A stretch of DNA of 64,000 nucleotides from Chloroflexota bacterium (GTDB taxonomy: Bacteria > Chloroflexota > Ktedonobacteria > Ktedonobacterales > JADMIN01). The translations under genes were made by a program, and so were the position numbers. Of this stretch, positions 32,999-41,020 are shown piece after piece; position 1 is the first letter of the stretch, and every line of letters starts with the position of its first letter. The stretch is taken from positions 48,302 through 112,301 of the forward strand of contig JAJPKE010000018.1 of NCBI GenBank assembly GCA_021323855.1, read 5' to 3'. The notes beneath the pieces were generated by a model, which was given only the letters and a program-made list of their open reading frames with translations, had not been told where the DNA came from and ran no database searches.

Positions 32999-33029
32999 CC
33001 AGGCAATAGCCAGGCAATAGCCAGGCAAT
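32997..33029. repeat. 11-base tandem repeat, three units, spanning a stop codon
   Basis: AGCCAGGCAAT is repeated three times without change (32997-33007, 33008-33018, 33019-33029). The hydrolase stop TAG (32996-32998) overlaps the first unit. Confidence 0.9.
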
Positions 33030-33048
33030 AAGAAGGCGGGAAAACACG

Positions 33049-33339
33049 ATGCTCGCGTTATCGTTCATATGGTTGCTGCTCGGCGTATTCATCGGCGCGC
33101 TGGCGCTGGGCGCGCGGCTGCGCCCGTTGCCAGCATATCTTGGCCGCTATGGCTGGGCCGCCATGCTGGGCATCGGTGCGCTCGCTGGACTCATTGGCGG
33201 CTGGCTGGGGACGATCCTCTACGGGCGTTTCTTCGGTACGGCCTGCGCCGCGTGGATTGCCGTGCTGTCCGTCACACTCGTCTTCTTCAGTCCGTGGGCA
33301 CTCAACCGTATGCAGCGTTGGCGCGCATCAGCCAAATGA
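33049..33339 (+). CDS. Small membrane protein, unknown function
   Basis: A 96-residue protein with three hydrophobic segments: IWLLLGVFIGALALG, AAMLGIGALAGLIGGWLGTILYG and CAAWIAVLSVTLVFF. The pattern with GGWLGTILYGRFFG recalls the small GlsB/YeaQ/YmgE-type membrane proteins, but the match is loose. An SD-like AGAAGGCGGG precedes the ATG. It follows the hydrolase gene within 50 bases, so the two may form one transcript. Confidence 0.7.
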   Translation: MLALSFIWLLLGVFIGALALGARLRPLPAYLGRYGWAAMLGIGALAGLIGGWLGTILYGRFFGTACAAWIAVLSVTLVFFSPWALNRMQRWRASAK

Positions 33340-33341
33340 CA

Positions 33342-33908
33342 TCAGCCAAGTAGCGGGTGTGTCCAGCCGTCGGTCAGCATACACGCCGCAATCTGGCTGA
33401 TGTTGCGCGCGTCGTCCAGCCCGCGATGATGCGTGCCCACCAGCGATAGGCCGTGATAACGTAGCGCGCCATCCATCCCCATTGGCCGCTCCAACTCATA
33501 GAACGTCGCGTGTTCGTGTTTGAGGCTGATATGCGCATCCACCGCAAACGGGTATAGTAGGCCGAAACGCTTGCAGACGCGGGTGATCTGCCGCTGGTCA
33601 TAATATCCCCAGGAGGCGAAGACCATCGCGTCGGCATCGTAGTGTGCGCTGAGTCCAGCCAGCGCCTCGCCCAGCGGTAAGCCGCTATCAACGTCAGCCT
33701 GGGTGATGGTTGTCAGTTCGCGGCAAAACGTGCTAAGTACAGGAAATAGCACCGGCTTCACCATCGCGTGATACTCGTCTACGATACGCTTTTCTCCTGT
33801 GCTGAAGCGTACTGCGCCAATTTCGATGATCTCCGAGAAAAAGGCCGGTGGCTCCTCGCCGCGCGCATAGCAAGTCGCTTCCAGGTCCACGATCAGCACA
33901 TCTTTCAT
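33342..33908 (-). CDS. DEDDh-type 3'-5' exonuclease
   Basis: A 188-residue protein of the ERI-1/KapD-like exonuclease type. The acidic residues are visible: DLEATC (Exo I), the TQADVDSG region then DADAMVFASWGYYD (Exo II) and the Exo III motif HHRGLDDARN. This group trims RNA or DNA from the 3' end. The start was placed at 33908, where AGGAG is upstream; an ATG at 33962 gives an N-terminal extension without family similarity. Convergent with the small membrane protein gene, two bases apart. Confidence 0.88.
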   Translation of the reverse strand: MKDVLIVDLEATCYARGEEPPAFFSEIIEIGAVRFSTGEKRIVDEYHAMVKPVLFPVLSTFCRELTTITQADVDSGLPLGEALAGLSAHYDADAMVFASWGYYDQRQITRVCKRFGLLYPFAVDAHISLKHEHATFYELERPMGMDGALRYHGLSLVGTHHRGLDDARNISQIAACMLTDGWTHPLLG

Positions 33909-34124
33909 TTTGGCTCTCCTCTTGTGAAGATGACATAATGTTAATTGCGCAAGAAATGGCACGCTCTCTGCTTCTCATTCCCAACCATAACACGAGCAAC
34001 AAGCTAAAAACGAGCTAGTTCAGCATATCAGCGCAGGCGGCGACAGTGCGCATCGTTCAGACAGTTTGGACAGTTCAGACGCCCGCCGCTCGCGCGCTTT
34101 CTAAGCGAAGGAGAACCAATACAC

Positions 34125-34451
34125 ATGACGCCTACACAGACGACCATCGTAGAAATTCTCATTCCGCTGGCAACGCTCATCTATATTGCCGCGCTGGTGG
34201 CGCTGTTCCTGCTGCGCAACAACGTCCAACTGACGCAGGAGATCGAGCGCGAACAGCGGGAGTTCTTGGGGCACGCCAGGCAGATGGCGGTTGAGCGGCA
34301 GCGAGCCATCTCCAATGATGTCCAGCGTAGCGCACCGCGCTCTACCCCGTCGCGTACCCTCAATAGCGCGCCCATCCCCAGACAGACCGAACGCAAAAGC
34401 GCTGACGAGCCGCGCTACGAAGAACCGCCAAGACACAGCCTGCCAGCCTAA
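34125..34451 (+). CDS. Small single-pass membrane protein, unknown function
   Basis: A 108-residue protein with one N-terminal membrane helix (IPLATLIYIAALVALFLL) followed by a basic, probably coiled-coil then disordered tail. GAAGGAG lies upstream of the ATG. The tail is rich in R, S and P. No family was recognised. Placed 91 bases before the Mut7-C gene on the same strand. Confidence 0.65.
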   Translation: MTPTQTTIVEILIPLATLIYIAALVALFLLRNNVQLTQEIEREQREFLGHARQMAVERQRAISNDVQRSAPRSTPSRTLNSAPIPRQTERKSADEPRYEEPPRHSLPA

Positions 34452-34542
34452 CGACCTGAATAGTAGCGCAGTGAGCGACTGGAAACTGTTCAGCCACGCC
34501 GGTTGTGTGGTAGTGTGTGGGTGAGCAACACCACTACACGAG

Positions 34543-35343
34543 ATGGGGGAGGAGATGGCACGCCTGACGCTCCGCTTCGCTGGCGACCTGACCAGCTTCC
34601 TGGCGCATGCCCAGCGGCACGGCGCTTTTTCGCTGACAGTCGAGGGGACGCCATCCATCAAGGATGTCATCGAGTCGGTGGGCGTGCCACATACCGAGGC
34701 AGACGTTATTATCGTCGGTGGCGTATCTGTGCCTTTCAGCTATCTCGTGCGCGATGGCGATACCATCGAGGTGTATCCGCTCTTCTCTGAACTCCCGCCC
34801 TCCACGTACAGCACGCCGATCTACCATCTTCAGCCGCCTAATCCCATTGTTGCGCGTTTCGTCCTCGATGTTCACCTGGGCCGGTTGGCGGCGTATCTAC
34901 GCATGCTCGGCTTCGATACGATCTACGCCAATCACTGCGATGACGATGTGCTGGCGGAGATTTCCAGCCGCGAGCAGCGCATCCTGCTCACGCGCGATGT
35001 TGGCCTGCTCAAACGCAGCATCGTCTCGTATGGTTATTTCGTGCGGCAGACCAACCCTGAGCAGCAGTTGGAAGAAGTGGTGCGCCGCTATGATCTGACG
35101 GCGGCGTTCGCGCCATTCAAACGCTGCATTCGCTGCAATGGCTTCCTCGAATCCGTCGAGAAGGCCGCCATCGCCGGAGCGGTGCCTGAAAACGTCCTCG
35201 AAAGCTATGACGCCTTCCAGCGATGCCAGCAGTGCCGCCAGATCTATTGGAAAGGCACGCACTTCCAGCATATGCAATCGCTTGCCGACCGCATGCTGCA
35301 ACAGGCCGCTGTCACGGCTCATCGCGGGCTTGAGGATCATTGA
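34543..35343 (+). CDS. Mut7-C RNase-domain protein with ubiquitin-like N-terminus
   Basis: A 266-residue protein. Residues about 5-85 form a beta-grasp (ubiquitin-like, MoaD/ThiS-type) domain: LTLRFAGDLTSFL, then YLVRDGDTIEVYPLF. Residues 100-180 match Mut7-C, a PIN-like nuclease: FVLDVHLGRLAAYLRMLGFDT and LLTRDVGLLKR. A zinc ribbon follows, with C-x2-C in CIRCNGF and CQQCRQIYWKG. The order Ub-Mut7-C is known in bacteria and is thought to act on RNA. Two ATGs (34543 and 34555) surround GGGGGAGGAG; the start is unclear. Its stop lies in a tandem repeat. Confidence 0.88.
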   Translation: MGEEMARLTLRFAGDLTSFLAHAQRHGAFSLTVEGTPSIKDVIESVGVPHTEADVIIVGGVSVPFSYLVRDGDTIEVYPLFSELPPSTYSTPIYHLQPPNPIVARFVLDVHLGRLAAYLRMLGFDTIYANHCDDDVLAEISSREQRILLTRDVGLLKRSIVSYGYFVRQTNPEQQLEEVVRRYDLTAAFAPFKRCIRCNGFLESVEKAAIAGAVPENVLESYDAFQRCQQCRQIYWKGTHFQHMQSLADRMLQQAAVTAHRGLEDH

Positions 35344-35360
35344 GGATCATCGAGGATCAT
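35331..35360. repeat. 10-base tandem repeat holding two convergent stop codons
   Basis: TGAGGATCAT twice then CGAGGATCAT. The Mut7-C stop TGA (35341-35343) and the response-regulator stop (35347-35349, minus strand) both lie within the repeat. Confidence 0.85.
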
Positions 35361-36081
35361 CGAGGTCGCGGATGTCATCGAGCGAGAGCAGGCCGCGCTT
35401 GAGGGCGTAGATCACCGCCTGCGTGCGATGAGCAAGCTGAAGTTTCGTCAAAATATTGCCCACATGCGTCTTGACGGTTTCGCCGCTGACCACTAACTGC
35501 TCGGCGATCTCACGGTTGGTGTAGCCAATCGCCAGCAGCCGCAGCACTTCCTGTTCGCGCTCGGTCAGGTCGGCGCTGTGCGCCCCTTTCTGCCGGTTCT
35601 GCCCACCGGACCCGGATTGCCCAAGCTCGCGCGCCAGCGCCGCTGCGACCGCTGGATCGAGCAGCGATTGGCCGCGCGCCGCCGCCCGCACAGCCTCCAG
35701 CAGCGCCTCGGGTTCGGCGTCCTTGCGCACGTAGGCGATGGCGCCCGCCCGTAACGCCGCGACGACCTGCGCATCGTCGGTATAGCTCGTCAGCACTACC
35801 ACCTGTGTATGCGGTGTGAGCGCACGCAGGCGGCGCGTCGTTTCGATGCCATCTATGCCGCCGGGCATCAGCAAATCCATTAGCACCACATCCGGCAGCC
35901 AGGATTCGATCTGCGCCAGCGCCTCCTCCCCGCTGGCAGCCTCACCCACCACGCGGATATCGGGATACGATTCCAGGAAGGTGCGCAGCCCGCGCCGCAC
36001 CACCGTGTGATCGTCCACCAACGCGACGCAAATCGGCGGGCGCGTGCCGGTGACGTGCGCGCTATCTCGAACTTCGTTCAT
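35347..36081 (-). CDS. NarL/FixJ-type response regulator
   Basis: A 244-residue protein. The receiver domain (residues 17-135) has the acidic pocket LVDDH, phospho-acceptor D69 in VVLMDLLMPG, the T in VVVLTSYTDD and K in YVRKDAEP. A LuxR-type HTH is at the C-terminus: LTEREQEVLRLLAIGYTNREIAEQLVVSGETVKTHVGNILTKL. The ATG overlaps the histidine-kinase stop by four bases (ATGA), so the pair is co-translated and surely cognate. The last residues (LDDPR) are encoded by a tandem repeat. Confidence 0.95.
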   Translation of the reverse strand: MNEVRDSAHVTGTRPPICVALVDDHTVVRRGLRTFLESYPDIRVVGEAASGEEALAQIESWLPDVVLMDLLMPGGIDGIETTRRLRALTPHTQVVVLTSYTDDAQVVAALRAGAIAYVRKDAEPEALLEAVRAAARGQSLLDPAVAAALARELGQSGSGGQNRQKGAHSADLTEREQEVLRLLAIGYTNREIAEQLVVSGETVKTHVGNILTKLQLAHRTQAVIYALKRGLLSLDDIRDLDDPR

Positions 36082-37790
36082 GCCGCGCTCCTCGCCAGTT
36101 GCCGTCGCCAGCGCAGAATATTCAAGTATTCGGCCACCAGTATGAGCGGCCAGATGACCAGCACTGCCAGCACCACATCATCGCTCCATTGCACCCCAGT
36201 CAGCGCTGGCATGTTGAGATGCCATGTATTTTGCACCGCTAGCGCAATCACCACAATGATAAACCAGAGTGAAAGCATGCTATAAGTGCGCGCCACGCGC
36301 TGCCCAATCTCGGCCTGGCGTTGCCAGCGCGGCAGCAGCGCCAGCCAGCGCCCCACCGCGCGATAGGAGCGCACCGACTGGATGATGCTCAAGAGCAGGC
36401 AGAGCGCCACTGCGCCATAGGTCAGCGTGCGCACGGTGTCTGCGGGCCATTGCCCATGCAGGCCAACCGGCAGATACCAGAGGCAGAACGCGAGAAAGAT
36501 CAGCACACCGCTGGAGACATCATACTCCAGGTGGCGCAGCGAACGCGCCTCCACGCTGTTCTTGCCCGCCAGCCGTGACAGCCGCGCCGCGATGACCGCT
36601 GTGCGCAGAGACTCGATGAGCGCAGCGGCGACCGACAACGCCACCGGCAGGAGCGGCACCCCGAAGAGAATGAGGATGCCGGCCAGGCTGAGAGCGCCCT
36701 CGGCGTTGCGGTGCGCAGTGCGACCGCTGCGCAGCGTTGCCGCGATTGCTTCCTCGCGCGCGCCCGGTTGCCCGGCTGCTGCGGCAGTTGACGACATCGA
36801 AATCCACACCTTTACCACCGTTCCTTTTCCTGGCTTGCTGCTAATATCGGCATGCCCACCAAGCGCCAGCGCCCGCTCGCGAATGCCGGCCATGCCGGTG
36901 CCGCCATTTTGCGCAGTGGCGGCGAAGCCCTGGCCGTCGTCGCGCACCTCTAATGTGACGCCGTTCTGCTCCTCTGCCAGCCGCAGCGTTACATGGCTGG
37001 CGCGCGCATGGCGGGAGACGTTTGCCAGCGCCTCCTGCGCAATGCGAAAGAGCGCCTCCTGTGTTCCCGGCGGATACTGTTCATAGTCAGTTGGCGCGCT
37101 GTCGAGGTCCAGCGTCACCTGCGCGCCGGTGCGATAGCCAAGCGCCTCGCACTGTTCACGCAGGGCATCCAGCAGCCCCACGCCGTTGAGTGGCGCCGGT
37201 CGCAGGTCTTGCAGCAGCGCGCTCATCTCCACCTGTGCCTCACGCGCGCCACGCTGCGCATCTTCTATCGCTGTCCGCGCTGCCGCCGGATCGCTCTCCC
37301 AACGCGCCTGCGCCGCCGCCGCGCTGACGCTAATGCTGAAAAGCTGCTGTTTGATGGAATCGTGCAGATCGCGGGCGAGTTTGGCGCGCACCTCAGCGGC
37401 GGCGCGCTCACCCGCCTGTTGCAGCACACGCTCGCGCAGGGCTGGCGTCTCATCCTGCTGGCCGAGCATCCGCAGATGGAGAAAGAGCGGCGTAAGCGGC
37501 CAGACACCGCGAATGAGTTCGGGGCTGAGCGGTTGTGCCCGCGCCAATCGTTCCAGCGCCGCCGACACTCGCATCAGGCCGCCGGTGAGATTCTGCGCCA
37601 GCAGCGTCACGGCCAGTCCGGCGGCGAAGACCCCTGCGATAATTGCCAGCGGCATCGCCAGTCGCAACCCAGCCAGCCGCAGAGCGACGGCTAGCGCCAG
37701 ACCACCCGCCGCCACGCCCATGCCGGTGAACTGCACCAGCAGACCGAACAGCAGCGCCCGGCTCTCTCGCTGCCCTTGATTTCGTATCAT
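36078..37790 (-). CDS. NarL-type sensor histidine kinase with C-terminal membrane domain
   Basis: About 570 residues. Two N-terminal membrane helices (residues 12-65) are followed by a HAMP-like linker, a HisKA_3 dimerisation region with H143 in ARDLHDSIKQQLFS, and an ATPase domain with EALANVSRHARA (N box) and DDGQGF...GTGMAGIRERA. Unusually, the kinase core ends near residue 340 and a further 220 residues contain five or so hydrophobic helices. The start at 37790 is preferred; upstream in-frame codons would translate a hairpin repeat. The SD is supplied by the G-rich arm of that repeat. Confidence 0.92.
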   Translation of the reverse strand: MIRNQGQRESRALLFGLLVQFTGMGVAAGGLALAVALRLAGLRLAMPLAIIAGVFAAGLAVTLLAQNLTGGLMRVSAALERLARAQPLSPELIRGVWPLTPLFLHLRMLGQQDETPALRERVLQQAGERAAAEVRAKLARDLHDSIKQQLFSISVSAAAAQARWESDPAAARTAIEDAQRGAREAQVEMSALLQDLRPAPLNGVGLLDALREQCEALGYRTGAQVTLDLDSAPTDYEQYPPGTQEALFRIAQEALANVSRHARASHVTLRLAEEQNGVTLEVRDDGQGFAATAQNGGTGMAGIRERALALGGHADISSKPGKGTVVKVWISMSSTAAAAGQPGAREEAIAATLRSGRTAHRNAEGALSLAGILILFGVPLLPVALSVAAALIESLRTAVIAARLSRLAGKNSVEARSLRHLEYDVSSGVLIFLAFCLWYLPVGLHGQWPADTVRTLTYGAVALCLLLSIIQSVRSYRAVGRWLALLPRWQRQAEIGQRVARTYSMLSLWFIIVVIALAVQNTWHLNMPALTGVQWSDDVVLAVLVIWPLILVAEYLNILRWRRQLARSAA

Positions 37791-37795
37791 ATATA

Positions 37796-37836
37796 CCCCC
37801 ACCCCCAGCCCCTCCCCCGTGCGCGGGAGAGGGGAG
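37796..37836. repeat. Short-form hairpin repeat (copy 8)
   Basis: CCCCCAGCCCCTCCCCCGTG arm with GGGAGAGGGG partner, six bases upstream of the kinase ATG on the other strand. Confidence 0.85.
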
Positions 37837-37845
37837 CGCAGACGA

Positions 37846-37888
37846 GACCTCACCCTCAGTCCCTCTCCTTGCAAGGAGAGGGGAGCGC
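37846..37888. repeat. Short-form hairpin repeat (copy 9)
   Basis: GACCTCACCCTCAGTCCCTC, then CCTTGCAAGG core, then AGAGGGG. In tandem with copy 8; both end GAGGGGAGCGCAGACG(A)-like. Confidence 0.85.
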
Positions 37889-37967
37889 AGACATCACCTG
37901 CTCCTAGCCTGTCTTCGCAGGCTTTGTCGCCCAGCTGCTATCATTCGCTCGGATTCGCGCTGGCCCT

Positions 37968-39404
37968 CTATGCTAACACCTGCTCACTGACGCTGACGCT
38001 GGCGCTGGCCTCATCATTGGCGGCGGAGGGTGGCGTGCCACGCAGGCCGACCAGCGCATAGAGACCGCCCAGCAGCGCAACGAATCCAGCGGCGACGAAA
38101 ATTGTGTCAATCGGACCGAAGTGCTGGCCCAATAGCGCCGCATGGAAGCTGCGCAGCACGGCGCTATCGAGATAACCGGCCACTGCTGCCGCCAGCATGC
38201 CAGCTAGCGTAGTCATTGGTGTGAGCAGCGCGTTCACCCGTCCCAGCAGTTCGCGCGGCGTCACCCGCAACACCAGTGGCTCGCAGGCGACAGAGATGCC
38301 GGCTAGTGGAATGCCCAACACAAAGAGCAGGATGGCGGCGGGCAGGAAACTGGTCAGCCGCGCGTAGACCAGCGCCAGCGCACCCACCAGCACCAGCGAG
38401 AGCCAGATGGTGCGCGTTAGCCCCAGTCGCGCCGCAAAGACGCCCGCCGCTATCGCGCCAATCAGCATACCAAGCCCCTGCGCTGTTTCGAGCAATCCAT
38501 AATAGGCGGGCGCGGTGTGCAGGTTCTGTGTCACAAAGAAGATATCGAGCGCCTGAAATGCGCCAGCCCCCAGCATCGCTATCACGATGACAATGGTGAG
38601 GGTGCGCAGCGTGCGATTGCCGAAATAGAAGCGCAGACCAGCGCCGAACTCGCGGGCAACGCTCCGTTTTGCCGTTGAGGTCGCCCTCGTGGCGTGGCGC
38701 GGCGCGCGAATCGCCAGCACCGTCGCGCAGGAGACGACGAATGAAAGCGCGTTGAAGAGCAGCGCCCACTGCATGCCAACGGCGAAGAGCGCCAGCGTCG
38801 CCAGCGGCGGTCCCACGATGACAGCCAGGCTGACGGATGCCTGGGCCAGCCCCATCGCACGCGGCTGAAGCTCCTCCGGCACCAGATCGTTGATGAGCGC
38901 CAGCATGGCGGGCTGGAAGAACTGCTGGCAGCTATTGACGAAGAAGACCACTCCATAGACGACGAGCAACTGGATCAGCGGCGACCAGTGTTGCGCGCCG
39001 AAGAACGGCACCGCCAGCAGCGCCAGGATGGCGACGGCACGTATAGCATCCATCACAATCATCGTGCGGCGCTTGTCCCAGCGGTCCACGAAGACGCCGG
39101 CCAGCGGCGCCAGCAGCAGCGACGGCACCGCCGCCGCCACCAGCGCGCCGCTCACCGCTAGCGCCGCCCAGGCTTGCCCATGCGCCAGAATGACGCCCAC
39201 CCAGACGGCGACTGTCGTGGTAAAGACTATATCACCGAGAATCGAGACGGCCTGCCCACTGACGAGCAGCGCATAGCCACGATTGATGAGAGGATTGCCG
39301 TGCCGCCGTGCGGTAGGTGTGGATTTGGATGCGGATGTGAATGCCGATACCTCCGGCGTGTTCTCCACCGGCGCGGCTGATGGAGATGGAGTGAGTGCCG
39401 TCAT
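37968..39404 (-). CDS. MFS transporter (multidrug/siderophore exporter type)
   Basis: A 478-residue protein with about 12 hydrophobic segments after a 35-residue polar N-terminus. The MFS loop-2 signature appears as AGVFVDRWDKRRTMIVMDAIR, and the second-half counterpart near AGVFAARLGLTRTIW. Best fits the MFS_3/EntS-like group of exporters. The start has GAAAGGGG upstream. No local regulator except the two-component pair transcribed next on the same strand; the two hairpin repeats between argue against one operon. The substrate is unknown. Confidence 0.88.
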   Translation of the reverse strand: MTALTPSPSAAPVENTPEVSAFTSASKSTPTARRHGNPLINRGYALLVSGQAVSILGDIVFTTTVAVWVGVILAHGQAWAALAVSGALVAAAVPSLLLAPLAGVFVDRWDKRRTMIVMDAIRAVAILALLAVPFFGAQHWSPLIQLLVVYGVVFFVNSCQQFFQPAMLALINDLVPEELQPRAMGLAQASVSLAVIVGPPLATLALFAVGMQWALLFNALSFVVSCATVLAIRAPRHATRATSTAKRSVAREFGAGLRFYFGNRTLRTLTIVIVIAMLGAGAFQALDIFFVTQNLHTAPAYYGLLETAQGLGMLIGAIAAGVFAARLGLTRTIWLSLVLVGALALVYARLTSFLPAAILLFVLGIPLAGISVACEPLVLRVTPRELLGRVNALLTPMTTLAGMLAAAVAGYLDSAVLRSFHAALLGQHFGPIDTIFVAAGFVALLGGLYALVGLRGTPPSAANDEASASVSVSEQVLA

Positions 39405-39698
39405 GATTGCGGCCCCTTTCTATACGTTCTCTGATGCGGTTCGGCATTGATTTGTCGTCGTACCGAGTATAGAAGGGAGGCGGGCCAGCGCACATCGCCC
39501 AGCAGAGGGAAATCAGCCGTCCCCCAAACGGGGGAGACCTCATCGCCAGCTTTTTTCCTGCGAGGACCGTCTTTACCGGCGCCCTCTTTTTGGGCTACCC
39601 CTCTAGGCCGTATTTCTGCTGTCTGCTACCATAAGGAAGGACCAGACGACATCCCGATTCCCCAATCCCAACACGTCGAAACAGGTCGAAGGCTGCGC

Positions 39699-40166
39699 AT
39701 GGGCCAACAGCAGAAACAGCAAAAAATCGCGCTGGTAGCGGCTCCCAAGCGGCAGCGTGGCATTGTTTGTCGCGCCGCCGATCAATACGACCCCTCGCCG
39801 GTGTTTCGCCGCGCCCGCGAATATTGCCAGCGCCACTATAGCGAGTGGCTGATACTCAGCGTGCGCCACCGTCTCCTGTCGCCGCATCAGGTGATCGGGC
39901 CGGGCGAGTTGACCTTTAACACGCTCTCCGGCGAAGAGCGCGCCGCGTGGATCGAGTGCGTTGCCGCCCATCTGCGCGCCCGCTACGAACGCAGTGCCGA
40001 CCCGCTCGCCTTCGTCCTCTACACCAGCCAGCGCCACGCCGATCTCCTGATGCGCGCTGCGCCAGACCTCACCTTTGAGTTGCCACTGAGCGGTCTGCGT
40101 CTGCGCGAACGCATCGAATGGTATGATGAACGCCTGCGCCTTCAGCCGCGTGTCCTCGCCCGCTGA
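39699..40166 (+). CDS. DUF6884-like protein
   Basis: A 155-residue basic protein. The order KIALVAAPKRQR, the central YCQRHYSEWLILSVRHRLLSP and the late FVLYTSQRHADLLMRAAPDLTFELPLSGL resembles DUF6884/DUF4433-like small proteins that contain a conserved C/S-K-x-K and WYILSAKHGLL core, seen near mobile or defence genes in some genomes. No biochemical role is known. The ATG at 39699 follows GAAGG; the longer upstream frame lacks similarity. Confidence 0.7.
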   Translation: MGQQQKQQKIALVAAPKRQRGIVCRAADQYDPSPVFRRAREYCQRHYSEWLILSVRHRLLSPHQVIGPGELTFNTLSGEERAAWIECVAAHLRARYERSADPLAFVLYTSQRHADLLMRAAPDLTFELPLSGLRLRERIEWYDERLRLQPRVLAR

Positions 40167-40221
40167 TACTCTGATACGATAAAATGTTCTACAGAGGCAG
40201 CGCATAAACATGCGCCTATAA

Positions 40222-40256
40222 GGACCTCACCCTGGCCGCAGGCCGGAGTGAAGTCT
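40222..40256. repeat. Degenerate hairpin repeat (copy 10)
   Basis: GGACCTCACCCTGGCC, then GCAGGCCGGAGTGAAGTC. The ends recall the family, but the C/G tracts are replaced by a short CCTGGCC/GGCCGG stem. Confidence 0.5.
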
Positions 40257-40280
40257 TATCGAAAGGGAACCATACATCAT

Positions 40281-40865
40281 ATGACAACATCAGCAGAGGC
40301 GCCGGTTGTGCTGTTCGCGTCGCAGCAGGAATGGGAAGAGTGGCTCGCCGCCCATCATGCGACGCAGCCGGAGGGCGTCTGGCTCAAGCTTGCCAAGAAG
40401 GGCGCGCCAGTGGCCTCGGTGACGTATGCGGAGGCGGTGGATACGGCGCTCTGTTACGGCTGGATTGATGGGCAGAAGAAAGCGTTTGATGCGCAATTCT
40501 CGCTTCAGAAGTTTACGCCGCGCCGCCCCAGAAGTATCTGGTCCAAGATCAATACCGCAAAGGCCGAGCAGCTCATCGCGTCCGGAAGGATGCAGCCAGC
40601 GGGATTGCAGCAGATCGAGGCGGCCAAACGCGATGGTCGCTGGGACGCCGCCTATCACTCCCATAGCACATTCACGCAGCATGAAGACTTTCTGGCGGCG
40701 CTCGAAGAGCATCCAGAGGCCAAAGCCTTCTTCGAGACGCTCAATAAGACCAACCAGCATGCCATCTACTTTCACATCCAGAACGCCAAGAGGCCGGAGA
40801 CGCGCAAGGCGCGCATTGAAAAGTACGTCGCCATGCTCGAACGGCACGAGAAGCTTTATCCATAG
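40281..40865 (+). CDS. YdeI/OmpD-associated family protein
   Basis: A 194-residue protein of the YdeI family (DUF1801-linked, bacteriocin-protection type). Recognisable pieces are WEEWLAAHH, GVWLKLAKKGAP, YAEAVDTALCYGWIDGQKKAFD, FTPRRPRSIWSKIN and the C-terminal RPETRKARIEKYVAML. The role is poorly known; some relatives help with antimicrobial peptide resistance. The start at 40281 has GAAAGGG somewhat far upstream. A degenerate hairpin repeat lies just ahead. Confidence 0.9.
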   Translation: MTTSAEAPVVLFASQQEWEEWLAAHHATQPEGVWLKLAKKGAPVASVTYAEAVDTALCYGWIDGQKKAFDAQFSLQKFTPRRPRSIWSKINTAKAEQLIASGRMQPAGLQQIEAAKRDGRWDAAYHSHSTFTQHEDFLAALEEHPEAKAFFETLNKTNQHAIYFHIQNAKRPETRKARIEKYVAMLERHEKLYP

Positions 40866-41020
40866 GCACTCCAAAGGCCATTCATCAGACGAGTTGTATA
40901 GCCAGAATAGGCCCCTTGCCGAACTGCGCAGTTGCGGGTTATGATGCCCTCGCCCGATGACTGCCAGCGTTGCGTCCCCACGCTCCGCTCCTGGACGGTC
41001 TCCGGCTGAAGGAGTATATT

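Noticed and set aside
36520..36807. Small antisense frames within the histidine kinase gene
   Set aside because: They are shadows in the same region; the kinase frame has the full set of kinase boxes.
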